From: Elusimicrobiota bacterium | Lineage (GTDB): Bacteria > Elusimicrobiota > Elusimicrobia > FEN-1173 | DNA length: 64,000 nucleotides | Assembly: GCA_016714745.1 (NCBI GenBank) | Contig: JADKCG010000002.1 | Location: 1-64,000, forward strand | Direction: 5' to 3' | Shown: piece by piece, positions 16,340-23,347 of the stretch | Layout of the letters: the number at the start of each line of letters is the position of its first letter | How positions within the stretch are numbered: position 1 is the stretch's first letter | Made by a program: the position numbers and the translations under genes | Notes under the pieces: model-generated | The model's input: the letters and a program-made list of their open reading frames with translations, nothing else | The model's database searches: none | What the model was told of the DNA's origin: nothing

Positions 16340-16956
16340 CGGACAAGCTCTTGTTCGATGTATCGAGCGCCGTTTCCCGACAGCTGTGTGTCGCCCACGA
16401 GCATGCGGTCATTGATAAAGAAGGTGGGCGTGGCGGGGACCTCGATAGCATCGGCGTGGGCCTTTTCTTTACGGATGGTTTCGGCGATGAAGACACTGTC
16501 CATATCTGTTGTGAACTGGTCCGCGTTTAAACCAAGATCTTTCGCGTAAGAGATGAAAAACGGTTTGGGATCCGTGGACGGGGACCATTCGGTTTGTTTT
16601 GAGAACAACGTTTCCGCATATTCCCAAAACTTTCCCTGTAGCCCCGCCGATTCCGCCGCGTGGGCGGCTGGGATCGCCCACTTATGCTGTTTCAAGGGCG
16701 CGTGATGAAAGACCAGCCGAACGTCTTTGGGGTAAGCGCTGAGGAGCCCCTTGACGATGGGCACTACCGCCCCGCACTTGGGACATTGGAAATCAGAATA
16801 TTCGCTGATCACCACCCGCGCACGGGGCGCCCCCGTTTGACGATACGCGGGGGCATCCCCTGAAAAAGTCGGCGTACGCCGCCCCAAAGCGACGGACACA
16901 ACCGCCACCCCAACGATTCCCAGACCGACGATCCAACGTTTTTTCGATTGGCTCAA
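16336..16956 (-). CDS. DsbA/DsbG-like periplasmic thioredoxin-fold protein
   Basis: The 206-residue protein has an N-terminal anchor (about residues 7-24) and a thioredoxin fold with an insertion. It begins A-R-V-V-I-S-E-Y-S-D-F-Q-C-P-K-C, giving active-site C-P-K-C near residue 60. The cis-Pro loop is V-P-A-T-P-T-F-F-I-N near 178. The fold and motif match oxidoreductases such as DsbA/BdbD. It precedes the MauE-like gene, a known pairing that suggests a periplasmic disulfide relay. It follows the EF-Tu-like gene by three bases. Confidence 0.92.
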   Translation of the reverse strand: MSQSKKRWIVGLGIVGVAVVSVALGRRTPTFSGDAPAYRQTGAPRARVVISEYSDFQCPKCGAVVPIVKGLLSAYPKDVRLVFHHAPLKQHKWAIPAAHAAESAGLQGKFWEYAETLFSKQTEWSPSTDPKPFFISYAKDLGLNADQFTTDMDSVFIAETIRKEKAHADAIEVPATPTFFINDRMLVGDTQLSGNGARYIEQELVR

Positions 16957-16959
16957 TTC

Positions 16960-17394
16960 TTACCCCACCCTATAGAGATAGTCCCCCGCCCGGCACTTGC
17001 CGACGGCTTTGATCCCGATGGGATCGCCGATCTTCGCGGAGGTGACGGGCACATGGTTGATCTGCATGGATTCCAAAATTTCGGTCATGTCCGTGGTGTG
17101 ACCCCGCACATGAATTTTGTCGCCCACTTTAAGCGGAGACTGAAGGGTTAACGTGATCACGCTCAAATGGCTGTAATAATCGTCCACCACGCCCACCATC
17201 GTTTCGCCCGGAAGCGCGTGCCGCCACGGAAGCGGGGGTTCCCCCGTTTCCACAAGGACCTTCTTGACCGCCGCTTTTTTTACCAGCGGTTTCTTGGCGG
17301 TTTTCTTAACAGTTTTCTTGATCGTCTTCTTCACTGTTTTCTTCACCGCTTTTTTAACGGGTTTCTTTGACGGTTTGGTTTTCTTTTTTGCCAT
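16960..17394 (-). CDS. EF-Tu domain II-like protein with lysine-rich N-terminal tail
   Basis: The start is ATG 17394, with GAGGTG upstream (an ORF extension to 17409 has less support). The 144-residue protein begins with a lysine/threonine repeat tract (about residues 2-50, K-K-T-V repeats with a histone-H1-like look). A ~90-residue beta-barrel domain follows: V-G-V-V-D-D-Y-Y-S-H-L-S-V-I-T-L, V-G-D-K-I-H-V-R-G-H-T-T-D and E-S-M-Q-I-N-H-V-P-V. This is the elongation-factor-like domain often found beside U32 peptidases. The function is not proven; the basic tail may bind nucleic acid or membranes. It heads the DsbA-MauE operon. Confidence 0.85.
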   Translation of the reverse strand: MAKKKTKPSKKPVKKAVKKTVKKTIKKTVKKTAKKPLVKKAAVKKVLVETGEPPLPWRHALPGETMVGVVDDYYSHLSVITLTLQSPLKVGDKIHVRGHTTDMTEILESMQINHVPVTSAKIGDPIGIKAVGKCRAGDYLYRVG

Positions 17395-17632
17395 AGGGCA
17401 CCTCGTCAATTCGGTTTCGTTACTCTGCGTTGTACTGTTATTGTAGACAAACTGGGGCGGATAAGCAAAAGGGCAACGAGAAAAATCGGCTTTCCCATCT
17501 CGGTGCTCGCGTCTATTGCATAGTCCGGTTGAATGTTCATCGAATCAACAATTTACCCTTTCCTTTTCCTTCGGCCAAACACAGAAAACCTTTTGCAAGT
17601 TGCTGATGCAAAAATGTAAACCATTTGAAACC

Positions 17633-17740
17633 ATGAGTTTCAAACGGTTACTCACGCACACTTTGGCCGACGATCTTCGGCACGGTCAATTGACACTTCT
17701 TTTGGGCCCCCGCCAACAGGGCACCCAGCCGAATTATCCT
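17633..17740 (+). pseudogene. N-terminal stub of an AAA ATPase (DUF4143-type), cut by a repeat
   Basis: From ATG 17633 the frame reads F-K-R-L-L-T-H-T-L and L-T-L-L-L-G-P-R-Q. This is the typical start of AAA/DUF4143 ATPases, where G-P-R-Q-V-G-K-T-T should follow. Instead the sequence goes to unrelated residues and runs into repeat copy A at 17741. Only ~28 residues of the gene remain. The stretch 17395-17632 holds no gene that I can see. Confidence 0.55.
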
Positions 17741-17842
17741 AAAATTTTCAGATACCTAAGAATTTCCGTTCGGGAGGGCTCGAAAATTATGTTCCGGACC
17801 CTGCCGACGATAGCCCCGTGCCAACCGGGGAATCCCGGTTAA
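17741..17842 (+). repeat. Dispersed repeat, copy A (SPVPTGESRL element)
   Basis: Bases 17741-17842 are highly similar to 19858-19957. The 3' part forms a hairpin (CCGGGGAATCCCGG). One frame reads D-D-S-P-V-P-T-G-E-S-R-L. It lies across the end of the glycerate kinase frame and the broken end of the AAA stub. Confidence 0.85.
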
Positions 17843-18986
17843 TCTCTGGTGACTCACGCGAAACCGACATTCGTCGCGTCAAACAAAGAGCTGCGGTATT
17901 TTCTATTAGGAATTTCGCTTTCTGAATTTTCTCCTTTTGGCTCATGCTCTTATCTCCCACGGATAGGATTCGCACCCCCTGACGATGACCGCCGGGGCCG
18001 ATCCCGCCGGCCAAGACAATCAACGGCTTGTGGTGGCGACGGCAAAGATGGAAGAGGCGACCCACCCCTTTTCCCTCCCAAGACGTCCGGTCCACCCGGC
18101 CTTCACCCGTCATCACCACATCCGCCTGTTTCACTTGCTTTTCCAAACCAATTAGGGGGAAGACTGTTTCGGAGCCCCGTTCAAGGCGCGCATTTGTCAA
18201 TCCGGCAAGCCCGGCCGCCGCCCCGCCTGCCGCTCCCGCCCCAGCGATCATGGAAATATCCTTTCGCTTTGAGCGAAGCAAATCGGCCAATCGCACCAGC
18301 CCCCGCTCAAGAAATCGCACATCCGCGGGGGTCGCCCCCTTTTGTGGCCCGAAAGCACGGGCGGCTCCGCGCGGACCCAGAAGAGGATTTCCCACGTCAC
18401 AGAGAACCCGGAGTCTCACCCCTTTAAGCGTTTGATTAACGGCCGTTGCGTCGATCGAATGGAGCGAAAGTAAGTCACGGCCTGTGGCAGGCCGTTCCAG
18501 TAGGTCATTGATTCCCGCTCGCTGAACCACGATCTTTGCCCCCAACGCTTGGAGGAGGCCAAGACCCCCGTCCACCGTGGCGCTCCCCCCCAGCCCCAGA
18601 AAAATCACCTTGGCCCCCGTTCGAACCGCCGCCTGAATTAATTGTCCCGTCCCAAAACTTGTCGTCTCCATCGGGCGGCGACATTCGTCGCTCTTTAACA
18701 AGGCCAGGCCGGACGCCTGGGCCATTTCGATCACTGCCCACTGCGTTTTCGAATTGTGTCCCCATAGGGCAGAGATCTCTCGCCCCCAGGGATCCAGCAC
18801 TTTTGCTCGTCGCAATCTCAACCCCAACGGTTTTCGAAGGACATCCAATGTCCCGTCCCCGCCGTCGGCAAGGGGGAGAAGAACAGGCGTGCCCCCCGAA
18901 CGGCGAACGCCGTTGGCCATGGCTCGCGCCGCTTGAGTGGCGGACAGGGACCCCTTAAAAGCGTTCGGCGCCAGCAAATATTTCAT
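17787..18986 (-). CDS. Glycerate 2-kinase (GlxK/GarK family)
   Basis: The start at ATG 18986 fits the family N-terminus (M-K-Y-L-L-A-P-N-A-F-K-G-S-L-S); ATG 19001 is also possible. The ~400-residue protein has A-D-G-G-D-G-T-L-D, G-L-G-G-S-A-T-V-D-G-G, C-D-V-G-N-P-L-L-G-P-R-G-A, G-A-G-A-A-G-G and M-T-G-E-G-R-V-D. These are the standard GlxK motifs. It phosphorylates glycerate to 2-phosphoglycerate in glyoxylate/glycerate use. Its last ~20 residues (R-D-S-P-V-G-T-G) are encoded by repeat copy A, so the original C-terminus was replaced or extended. Activity is likely kept. Confidence 0.92.
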   Translation of the reverse strand: MKYLLAPNAFKGSLSATQAARAMANGVRRSGGTPVLLPLADGGDGTLDVLRKPLGLRLRRAKVLDPWGREISALWGHNSKTQWAVIEMAQASGLALLKSDECRRPMETTSFGTGQLIQAAVRTGAKVIFLGLGGSATVDGGLGLLQALGAKIVVQRAGINDLLERPATGRDLLSLHSIDATAVNQTLKGVRLRVLCDVGNPLLGPRGAARAFGPQKGATPADVRFLERGLVRLADLLRSKRKDISMIAGAGAAGGAAAGLAGLTNARLERGSETVFPLIGLEKQVKQADVVMTGEGRVDRTSWEGKGVGRLFHLCRRHHKPLIVLAGGIGPGGHRQGVRILSVGDKSMSQKEKIQKAKFLIENTAALCLTRRMSVSRESPEINRDSPVGTGLSSAGSGT

Positions 18987-19074
18987 CGACAGTGATAACA
19001 TTGTTGTGGACTGACGTCCCGGCTGTGTTTGAAAAGATGTTCAGTCGCTTGAACCCAAGAGGGGAGACAGGCCC

Positions 19075-19103
19075 TTGACTTCTTATATTTGAGAATGTAT
19101 CCT
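19075..19103 (+). promoter_or_regulatory. Candidate sigma-70 promoter of the HigBA-like operon
   Basis: TTGACT (19075-19080) and TATCCT (19098-19103) are separated by 17 bases. Transcription should start near 19110, so the HigB ATG at 19112 would be almost leaderless. This is a sequence match only; boxes have one or two mismatches. Confidence 0.4.
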
Positions 19104-19111
19104 TGACACCT

Positions 19112-19384
19112 ATGTGGCTCATACTGGAACATCGCACAATCAGCAAAGTGGTCCGTAAATTACCCCCTGGGATCCTTGAAAAGTATGACATCTGGAAAGA
19201 CCTGGTCTACCGAGGGGGACCGGAATGCCTCCGTGAGTTCCCCGGGTACCATGACGAACGACTCAGAGGTAACCGAGAGGGCCAACGTTCTTCCCGGTTA
19301 TCCCTTCACTATCGCATTATTTACTCGGTCGATCGAAACATTGTGACAGTTTACGTTTTAGAAATTACACCCCACCGTTATTAG
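19112..19384 (+). CDS. HigB/RelE-like toxin
   Basis: The 90-residue protein (start ATG 19112; a TTG nine bases upstream is in frame) has the HigB pattern: E-H-R-T-I-S-K-V-V-R-K-L-P. It continues with Y-H-D-E-R-L-R-G-N-R-E-G-Q-R-S-S-R-L-S-L-H-Y-R-I-I-Y and V-Y-V-L-E-I-T-P-H-R-Y. The H-D-E-R-L and Y-R-I-I-Y elements and C-terminal H-R-Y fit the mRNA interferases of the RelE superfamily. The antitoxin gene follows by 9 bases, the reversed order typical of higBA. Confidence 0.85.
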   Translation: MWLILEHRTISKVVRKLPPGILEKYDIWKDLVYRGGPECLREFPGYHDERLRGNREGQRSSRLSLHYRIIYSVDRNIVTVYVLEITPHRY

Positions 19385-19393
19385 GAGACCGCC

Positions 19394-19669
19394 ATGAAGA
19401 TCAATCCAGCAGAATTTAGGCCAGCCGTTCGGCATTCCCACGTCAGCTCCGGCACAGTCATCCGAACCCTCCGCGAATTGAAAGGATGGACTCAAGAAGA
19501 ATTGTCTCGGCGGTGCGGGATCTCGGCCACGAACCTGAGCATGCTTGAAAACGATCGCGTTGATATTGGGAAAAAAAGAGCTGAACTGATTGCGAAAGCC
19601 TTTGCCATTCACCCAGCCATTATCATGTTTCCAGAATACGAAGCCTTCGACATTGCCCACGCGGCATAG
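19394..19669 (+). CDS. HigA-like XRE antitoxin
   Basis: The 91-residue protein (ATG 19394 with TAGGAG upstream) has a helix-turn-helix at about residues 22-75 (I-R-T-L-R-E-L-K-G-W-T-Q-E-E-L-S-R-R-C-G-I-S-A-T-N-L-S-M-L-E). It should repress the operon and neutralise HigB. An inverted copy of the dispersed repeat starts two bases after its stop codon. Confidence 0.88.
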   Translation: MKINPAEFRPAVRHSHVSSGTVIRTLRELKGWTQEELSRRCGISATNLSMLENDRVDIGKKRAELIAKAFAIHPAIIMFPEYEAFDIAHAA

Positions 19670-19670
19670 G

Positions 19671-19700
19671 CGGGATTCCCCGGTTAGCACGGGACTGCCG
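19671..19700 (-). repeat. Dispersed repeat, copy C (short, inverted)
   Basis: On the minus strand this 30-bp segment nearly matches the end of copies A and B (CGGCAGTCCCGTG... then CCGGGGAATCCCG) and reads Y-G-S-P-V-L-T-G-E-S-R-L. It lies directly after the HigA-like stop. Confidence 0.75.
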
Positions 19701-19712
19701 TACACTCGCTTC

Positions 19713-20555
19713 CTATGCTCTCCCCAGCCTACATTCTATGTTCTTGATGGTTGCGATTAAGTAGGCGATGGAACGGAGTGGATTGTCGGGTCTTTTTTGG
19801 GCGATGAGTTTCAGCGCGGCGTCCACCCGGGGTTGGCCGTATTGGATTTCTAACCTGAAATTTTCAGCGGACTGAGCATTTCCTTCCGGGAGGGTTGGAA
19901 AATTATGTTTCGGACCCTGCCGACGGTAGTCCTGTGCCAACCGGGGAATCCCGGCTAAGCCGATCAGCGCCTCCACGGCGTTCGGGGCGCAATCTTCATA
20001 AACCATCTGGGCCGCTTTTGGGGCGCGTGCAAACGGGGATTCCCCATATTTCGTTTTCAATCGATCGAAAAGGTTTTGAAGTTCTTGGGGGTCGTAAAGC
20101 GGGTTCGAGGTATATACAGCGGCGCTGTCCAAAAATACAGGAATGCCCTGGGCTTTTAAAAACCGAACAGCGGTTTCATTTTTTCTGTCCGTCATGGCGA
20201 TGGGCTGGGACAACGAGATCCCTTCCCCCGAAACCATGTCGGCAAAGGGAATGTTTTGATCGAGGATCACTTCAACCCGAACACCGGACCGGTGGGCTTT
20301 CCGCAAACTTTCCGCCAATTGCAAAACAGGAGAATCGTGCTGTTGCGACCGCAGGTTGAAAAGATAAAGACAAACCGTAATCGAGGATTTCGCTTTCTGC
20401 ATCTCTTTCGCGACGACCGCGGCGTAATCGCGAGGAGGGATATATTCCAAATCGCCCGGGTAAGCCCCAGCAATGACCGCCCATCCTCCGACAACGCAAC
20501 CCAATACCCATTTCGCCAGCCCCCCTGGAAGGCGCCAGGGCGTTCGTCCCGTCAC
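19713..20555 (-). CDS. Chimeric protein: truncated PLD-like N-terminus plus unrelated C-terminus with repeat copy B
   Basis: The 280-residue protein has a signal/TM segment (about 15-32) and a PLD-type first half (A-V-V-A-K-E-M-Q-K-A-K-S-S-I-T-V-C-L-Y-L-F, then R-V-E-V-I-L-D-Q-N). The HxKxxxxD motif that should follow near residue 130 is absent. After T-D-R-K-N-E-T-A-V-R-F-L the sequence changes to a different helical protein. Residues 204-228 lie in repeat copy B, and the end reads P-L-R-S-I-A-Y-L-I-A-T-I-K-N-I-E. So a PLD gene was cut and joined to another fragment. It overlaps the glycosyltransferase gene by four bases. Catalysis is unlikely. Confidence 0.6.
   Translation of the reverse strand: MTGRTPWRLPGGLAKWVLGCVVGGWAVIAGAYPGDLEYIPPRDYAAVVAKEMQKAKSSITVCLYLFNLRSQQHDSPVLQLAESLRKAHRSGVRVEVILDQNIPFADMVSGEGISLSQPIAMTDRKNETAVRFLKAQGIPVFLDSAAVYTSNPLYDPQELQNLFDRLKTKYGESPFARAPKAAQMVYEDCAPNAVEALIGLAGIPRLAQDYRRQGPKHNFPTLPEGNAQSAENFRLEIQYGQPRVDAALKLIAQKRPDNPLRSIAYLIATIKNIECRLGRA
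19858..19957 (+). repeat. Dispersed repeat, copy B, inside the PLD-like chimera
   Basis: This 100-bp segment is highly similar to copy A (17741-17842) with the same hairpin. Plus-strand reading gives D-G-S-P-V-P-T-G-E-S-R-L. It lies wholly inside a minus-strand gene and adds ~33 residues to its product. Confidence 0.85.
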
Positions 20556-21697
20556 GCTACGGGATCCCTCTGGAGGATCGATTGGTAGAGAGTTTGGTAG
20601 GCGTCCACCATTTTTTTGAAGGAATAATCTCGGACGATCCGGTCCCGGGCCTGGGCGCCTTTCTGGGTCCGGGCGGCAGAAGACAAAGAGGTGAGGCGCT
20701 TAAGCCCATCGCAAAAGGCTTGGGGCTGAGCCGGGGGAACCACCACGCCGGTGTCGCCCACAACGTCGCGAGCATCGCCGACGTCGGTGACCACGGCGGG
20801 GACCCCGCAGGCCATGGCTTCCATGAGGGCGTAAGAAGAACTTTCCCCCAGAGAAGAAAGACAAAAGATGTCCAATCCAGCTAAAAACCGAGGGGCATCC
20901 TCGATGGGTCCCAGGAGATGAAATCGGTCCGGCGCACCCGTCTCCTGTATCCATTTCATCAAAAGGGTATTTTCTTTGGTCACGCCTGGCCCCGCCATAA
21001 AAAGGTGGGCATTGACTCCTTGGCTCACCAGTAAACGGAATGCCTCGACGAGCCTGCGATGATCTTTTTGGGGGTCCCATCGGGCCAGATGCCCCAAAAT
21101 AATGGTGTCGGAGGTGAGATTGTTTTCTCGTTTAAATTGGGTGCACAAAACGGGGTTGGGAGAAAATCGGTCGGTATCCACTCCGTTCGGGATCACCGTC
21201 ATTTTAGAGGAGTCAAAACCGGTCCCCTCATGGGCCTTTTGAGCCGCCACCGAGTTATAAACGATTCGATCCGGCCATCGGGTGGAAAGGTGGGCGCCGA
21301 TCGCCATCAGAAATCTTGTTTTAGGGCTGTTCACCTCAGGTGTCAGATTGGCTTGCATCAGATTCCAAACTAATTTGGTCCCGGGAATGCCCCGGGACAA
21401 CACTCCTGCCATTAAATTGCCCGAGTAAAGCCACCCGTGGACGAGATCGAAAGAAAGCCCTTTCTTTTTGAGAGGAAAAATCCAGCGAGCCAGAGCCGAG
21501 AGTCCAGCCCCGTAGGTCAATCGTTGGCAGGGGATCCCTTCCTTGCGAAGTTCCTCGACGAGAGGACCGCCCCCTTTAAAATACAGGACTTTATTCTGAA
21601 CACCCACCGCCCGCTCCGCCCGGGCAAGGCGCGCCACAACAAATTCCGTTCCCCCAAAACCCAATCCCGGCAAGACATGCAGAACAGACAGTCTCAT
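20552..21697 (-). CDS. Family 4 glycosyltransferase
   Basis: The 381-residue GT-B enzyme starts L-H-V-L-P-G-L-G-F-G-G-T-E (acceptor-side loop). It has V-I-P-N-G-V-D-T-D-R-F and G-H-L-A-R-W-D-P-Q-K-D-H in the linker and second domain. The E-x7-E donor motif is in S-S-L-G-E-S-S-S-Y-A-L-M-E-A-M-A-C-G-V-P-V-V-T. It uses a nucleotide sugar to build a surface glycan at the inner membrane. It is the last GT gene of the long minus-strand cluster and overlaps the next gene by four bases at each end. Confidence 0.93.
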   Translation of the reverse strand: MRLSVLHVLPGLGFGGTEFVVARLARAERAVGVQNKVLYFKGGGPLVEELRKEGIPCQRLTYGAGLSALARWIFPLKKKGLSFDLVHGWLYSGNLMAGVLSRGIPGTKLVWNLMQANLTPEVNSPKTRFLMAIGAHLSTRWPDRIVYNSVAAQKAHEGTGFDSSKMTVIPNGVDTDRFSPNPVLCTQFKRENNLTSDTIILGHLARWDPQKDHRRLVEAFRLLVSQGVNAHLFMAGPGVTKENTLLMKWIQETGAPDRFHLLGPIEDAPRFLAGLDIFCLSSLGESSSYALMEAMACGVPAVVTDVGDARDVVGDTGVVVPPAQPQAFCDGLKRLTSLSSAARTQKGAQARDRIVRDYSFKKMVDAYQTLYQSILQRDPVA

Positions 21698-22593
21698 GAC
21701 AATTTACACAACAGGTTCCTCGCCTCATCCAGGGCGTTTAATTTCGGCGTCCACCCGATGTGCCGACGAATCTTCCCCGGATCACCCACAGAATAGGAGG
21801 TGCGGGACCGGAGCGACCCGCGCCCCTGGGTCACCCAATGGACTTTAACCCCGGCCCCCTTGGCCAGGGCCTCAAAGAGGTCCCCCATGCGAATTCCCTT
21901 CCCCGAACAGACGTTATAAATTTCGCCGGGTTTTCCATGGATACCCAAAAGGGTCAAAGCGCGCAAGGCCTCTTGCAAGGGGATAAAATCCCGCACAGCC
22001 TCGAGAGGGCCCACACTCACTTTCCCTATTTTACCCTTCGGAATTTCTTGAAGCAATTTGATCACCCGAGGCACAGCGAATGTGAGCGGAGCGTCGGGCG
22101 CCAGCAAATTAAATAAACGCGCCACCAGAACAGGCACCCCCCATCGGGCGTAGGCCATAGCAATAGTGGTTTGAAGATTTTTAGAAACCCCGTAAAGGGT
22201 TTCCGGTCGTGGGACGGTTTTTTCCGAATACCGACTCCGCGCGCGACCAGAGCCATATTCGGCGGCCGATCCCAGGATCACAACCCGGGGCTTCTTTCCA
22301 GGCGCAGAGCGAACACCCTCCAACAGATGAACTGTTGGTTGAAGATGGGCACGATCCAATGCGCCCCAAGGGCCAGGAAGAGTTGTGCCTACACAATGGA
22401 AAACAATATCGGGCTGGGCTTTGGCCAATAAACGTTCGATAGAATGAAGCTGATCTAATCGGCAAGACACTTCCCCTTTGCCCTTGGATCGCCGCGCGGC
22501 GCCCAAGAGCACGGCCTGAGGAAAATGTTTTTTAAGGTAATCAAGAAGGCGGGATCCCAGATACCCACGACTGCCGGTCACCAAAATTCGCAT
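21694..22593 (-). CDS. NAD-dependent epimerase/dehydratase (RmlD/GMD-like)
   Basis: The 299-residue Rossmann enzyme begins M-R-I-L-V-T-G-S-R-G-Y-L-G-S, with the glycine loop TGxxGxxG. The catalytic triad is in L-G-S-A-A-E-Y-G and Y-G-V-S-K-N-L. The end contains the G-x-Y-N-V-C-S-G-K-G-I-R-M-G and G-W-T-P-K motifs of GDP-mannose or dTDP-sugar dehydratases. It likely makes a deoxy or epimerised nucleotide sugar. It sits between the NTP-transferase and the GT4 gene. The exact substrate is not clear. Confidence 0.85.
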   Translation of the reverse strand: MRILVTGSRGYLGSRLLDYLKKHFPQAVLLGAARRSKGKGEVSCRLDQLHSIERLLAKAQPDIVFHCVGTTLPGPWGALDRAHLQPTVHLLEGVRSAPGKKPRVVILGSAAEYGSGRARSRYSEKTVPRPETLYGVSKNLQTTIAMAYARWGVPVLVARLFNLLAPDAPLTFAVPRVIKLLQEIPKGKIGKVSVGPLEAVRDFIPLQEALRALTLLGIHGKPGEIYNVCSGKGIRMGDLFEALAKGAGVKVHWVTQGRGSLRSRTSYSVGDPGKIRRHIGWTPKLNALDEARNLLCKLS

Positions 22594-22597
22594 GGGT

Positions 22598-23347
22598 CTA
22601 GAAGGTCGTTTGGGCCGTTTTTGGCAAGGCTAAAAACAACTCTTGGGCCTGTCGATAGTCGTCGGGTCGTCCAATGTCCAACCATTGGCAGTGGCTGGGG
22701 TAAGCGCACACAGGCTCACCCGCAGCAATCAATCTTAATACCAGGTCGGGAAGGTCCAAAGGTTCGCCCGGACGAATCCATTGAAGAGCGCGAGGTTCAT
22801 ACACATAAATCCCCATGCTGACCTCCAATGAAGAAATAGGCTTTTCTTTATATCCCCGAACGCGACGATTCCCATCCACTTCCAAAACCCCTAAATCAAT
22901 TTTGATTTCTCGCCGATGGGCGGCGATGGTGAGGGTTGAGGAGCTTTTCTTGTGAAATTCCAGCAACTCGCTAAAATTCAAATCAGTGAGCAAATCCCCG
23001 TTCATCACTAAAAAGGTCTTATCGAGCTGCGGGACCAAAGACAACGCCCCCGCCGTCCCCAACGGTTTATCCTCCTGAACGAAACGAAGCTGAATCTTTT
23101 CTTTCCACATCGGCCTCTGCTCAAAATACGCCTTGATCAGCTCGGCCATATGACCGAGGGAGATCGTGATATCCGTAATTCCATGCCCCACCAAACGCTC
23201 CATCAATACTTCTAAAACAGGCCGATCGCCCAGAGGCATAAGCGGTTTGGGGAAGTTGATGGTAAAGGGCTGAAGACGAGTCCCTTTTCCACCGGCCAGG
23301 ATGATGGCTCGAATGCCGCGAGAGTTATTAGGTGGAGCCGGAGTCAT
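22598..23347 (-). CDS. Sugar-1-phosphate nucleotidyltransferase
   Basis: The 249-residue enzyme has G-G-K-G-T-R-L-Q-P-F-T (pyrophosphorylase loop), F-P-K-P-L-M-P-L-G, L-G-T-A-G-A-L and the metal-site N-G-D-L-L-T-D-L. The W-L-D-I-G-R-P-D-D-Y end is typical of mannose-1-phosphate guanylyltransferase-like proteins. It makes an NDP-hexose. Downstream of a LegB-like gene, such enzymes supply GDP- or UDP-linked precursors in legionaminic-type pathways (PtmE); no CBS domain is present here. It overlaps the next gene by four bases. Confidence 0.88.
   Translation of the reverse strand: MTPAPPNNSRGIRAIILAGGKGTRLQPFTINFPKPLMPLGDRPVLEVLMERLVGHGITDITISLGHMAELIKAYFEQRPMWKEKIQLRFVQEDKPLGTAGALSLVPQLDKTFLVMNGDLLTDLNFSELLEFHKKSSSTLTIAAHRREIKIDLGVLEVDGNRRVRGYKEKPISSLEVSMGIYVYEPRALQWIRPGEPLDLPDLVLRLIAAGEPVCAYPSHCQWLDIGRPDDYRQAQELFLALPKTAQTTF

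Noticed and set aside
17395..17632. Possible gene between the EF-like gene and the AAA stub
   Set aside because: No frame with a start, ribosome-binding site and composition like its neighbours; only the AAA stub downstream is recognisable.
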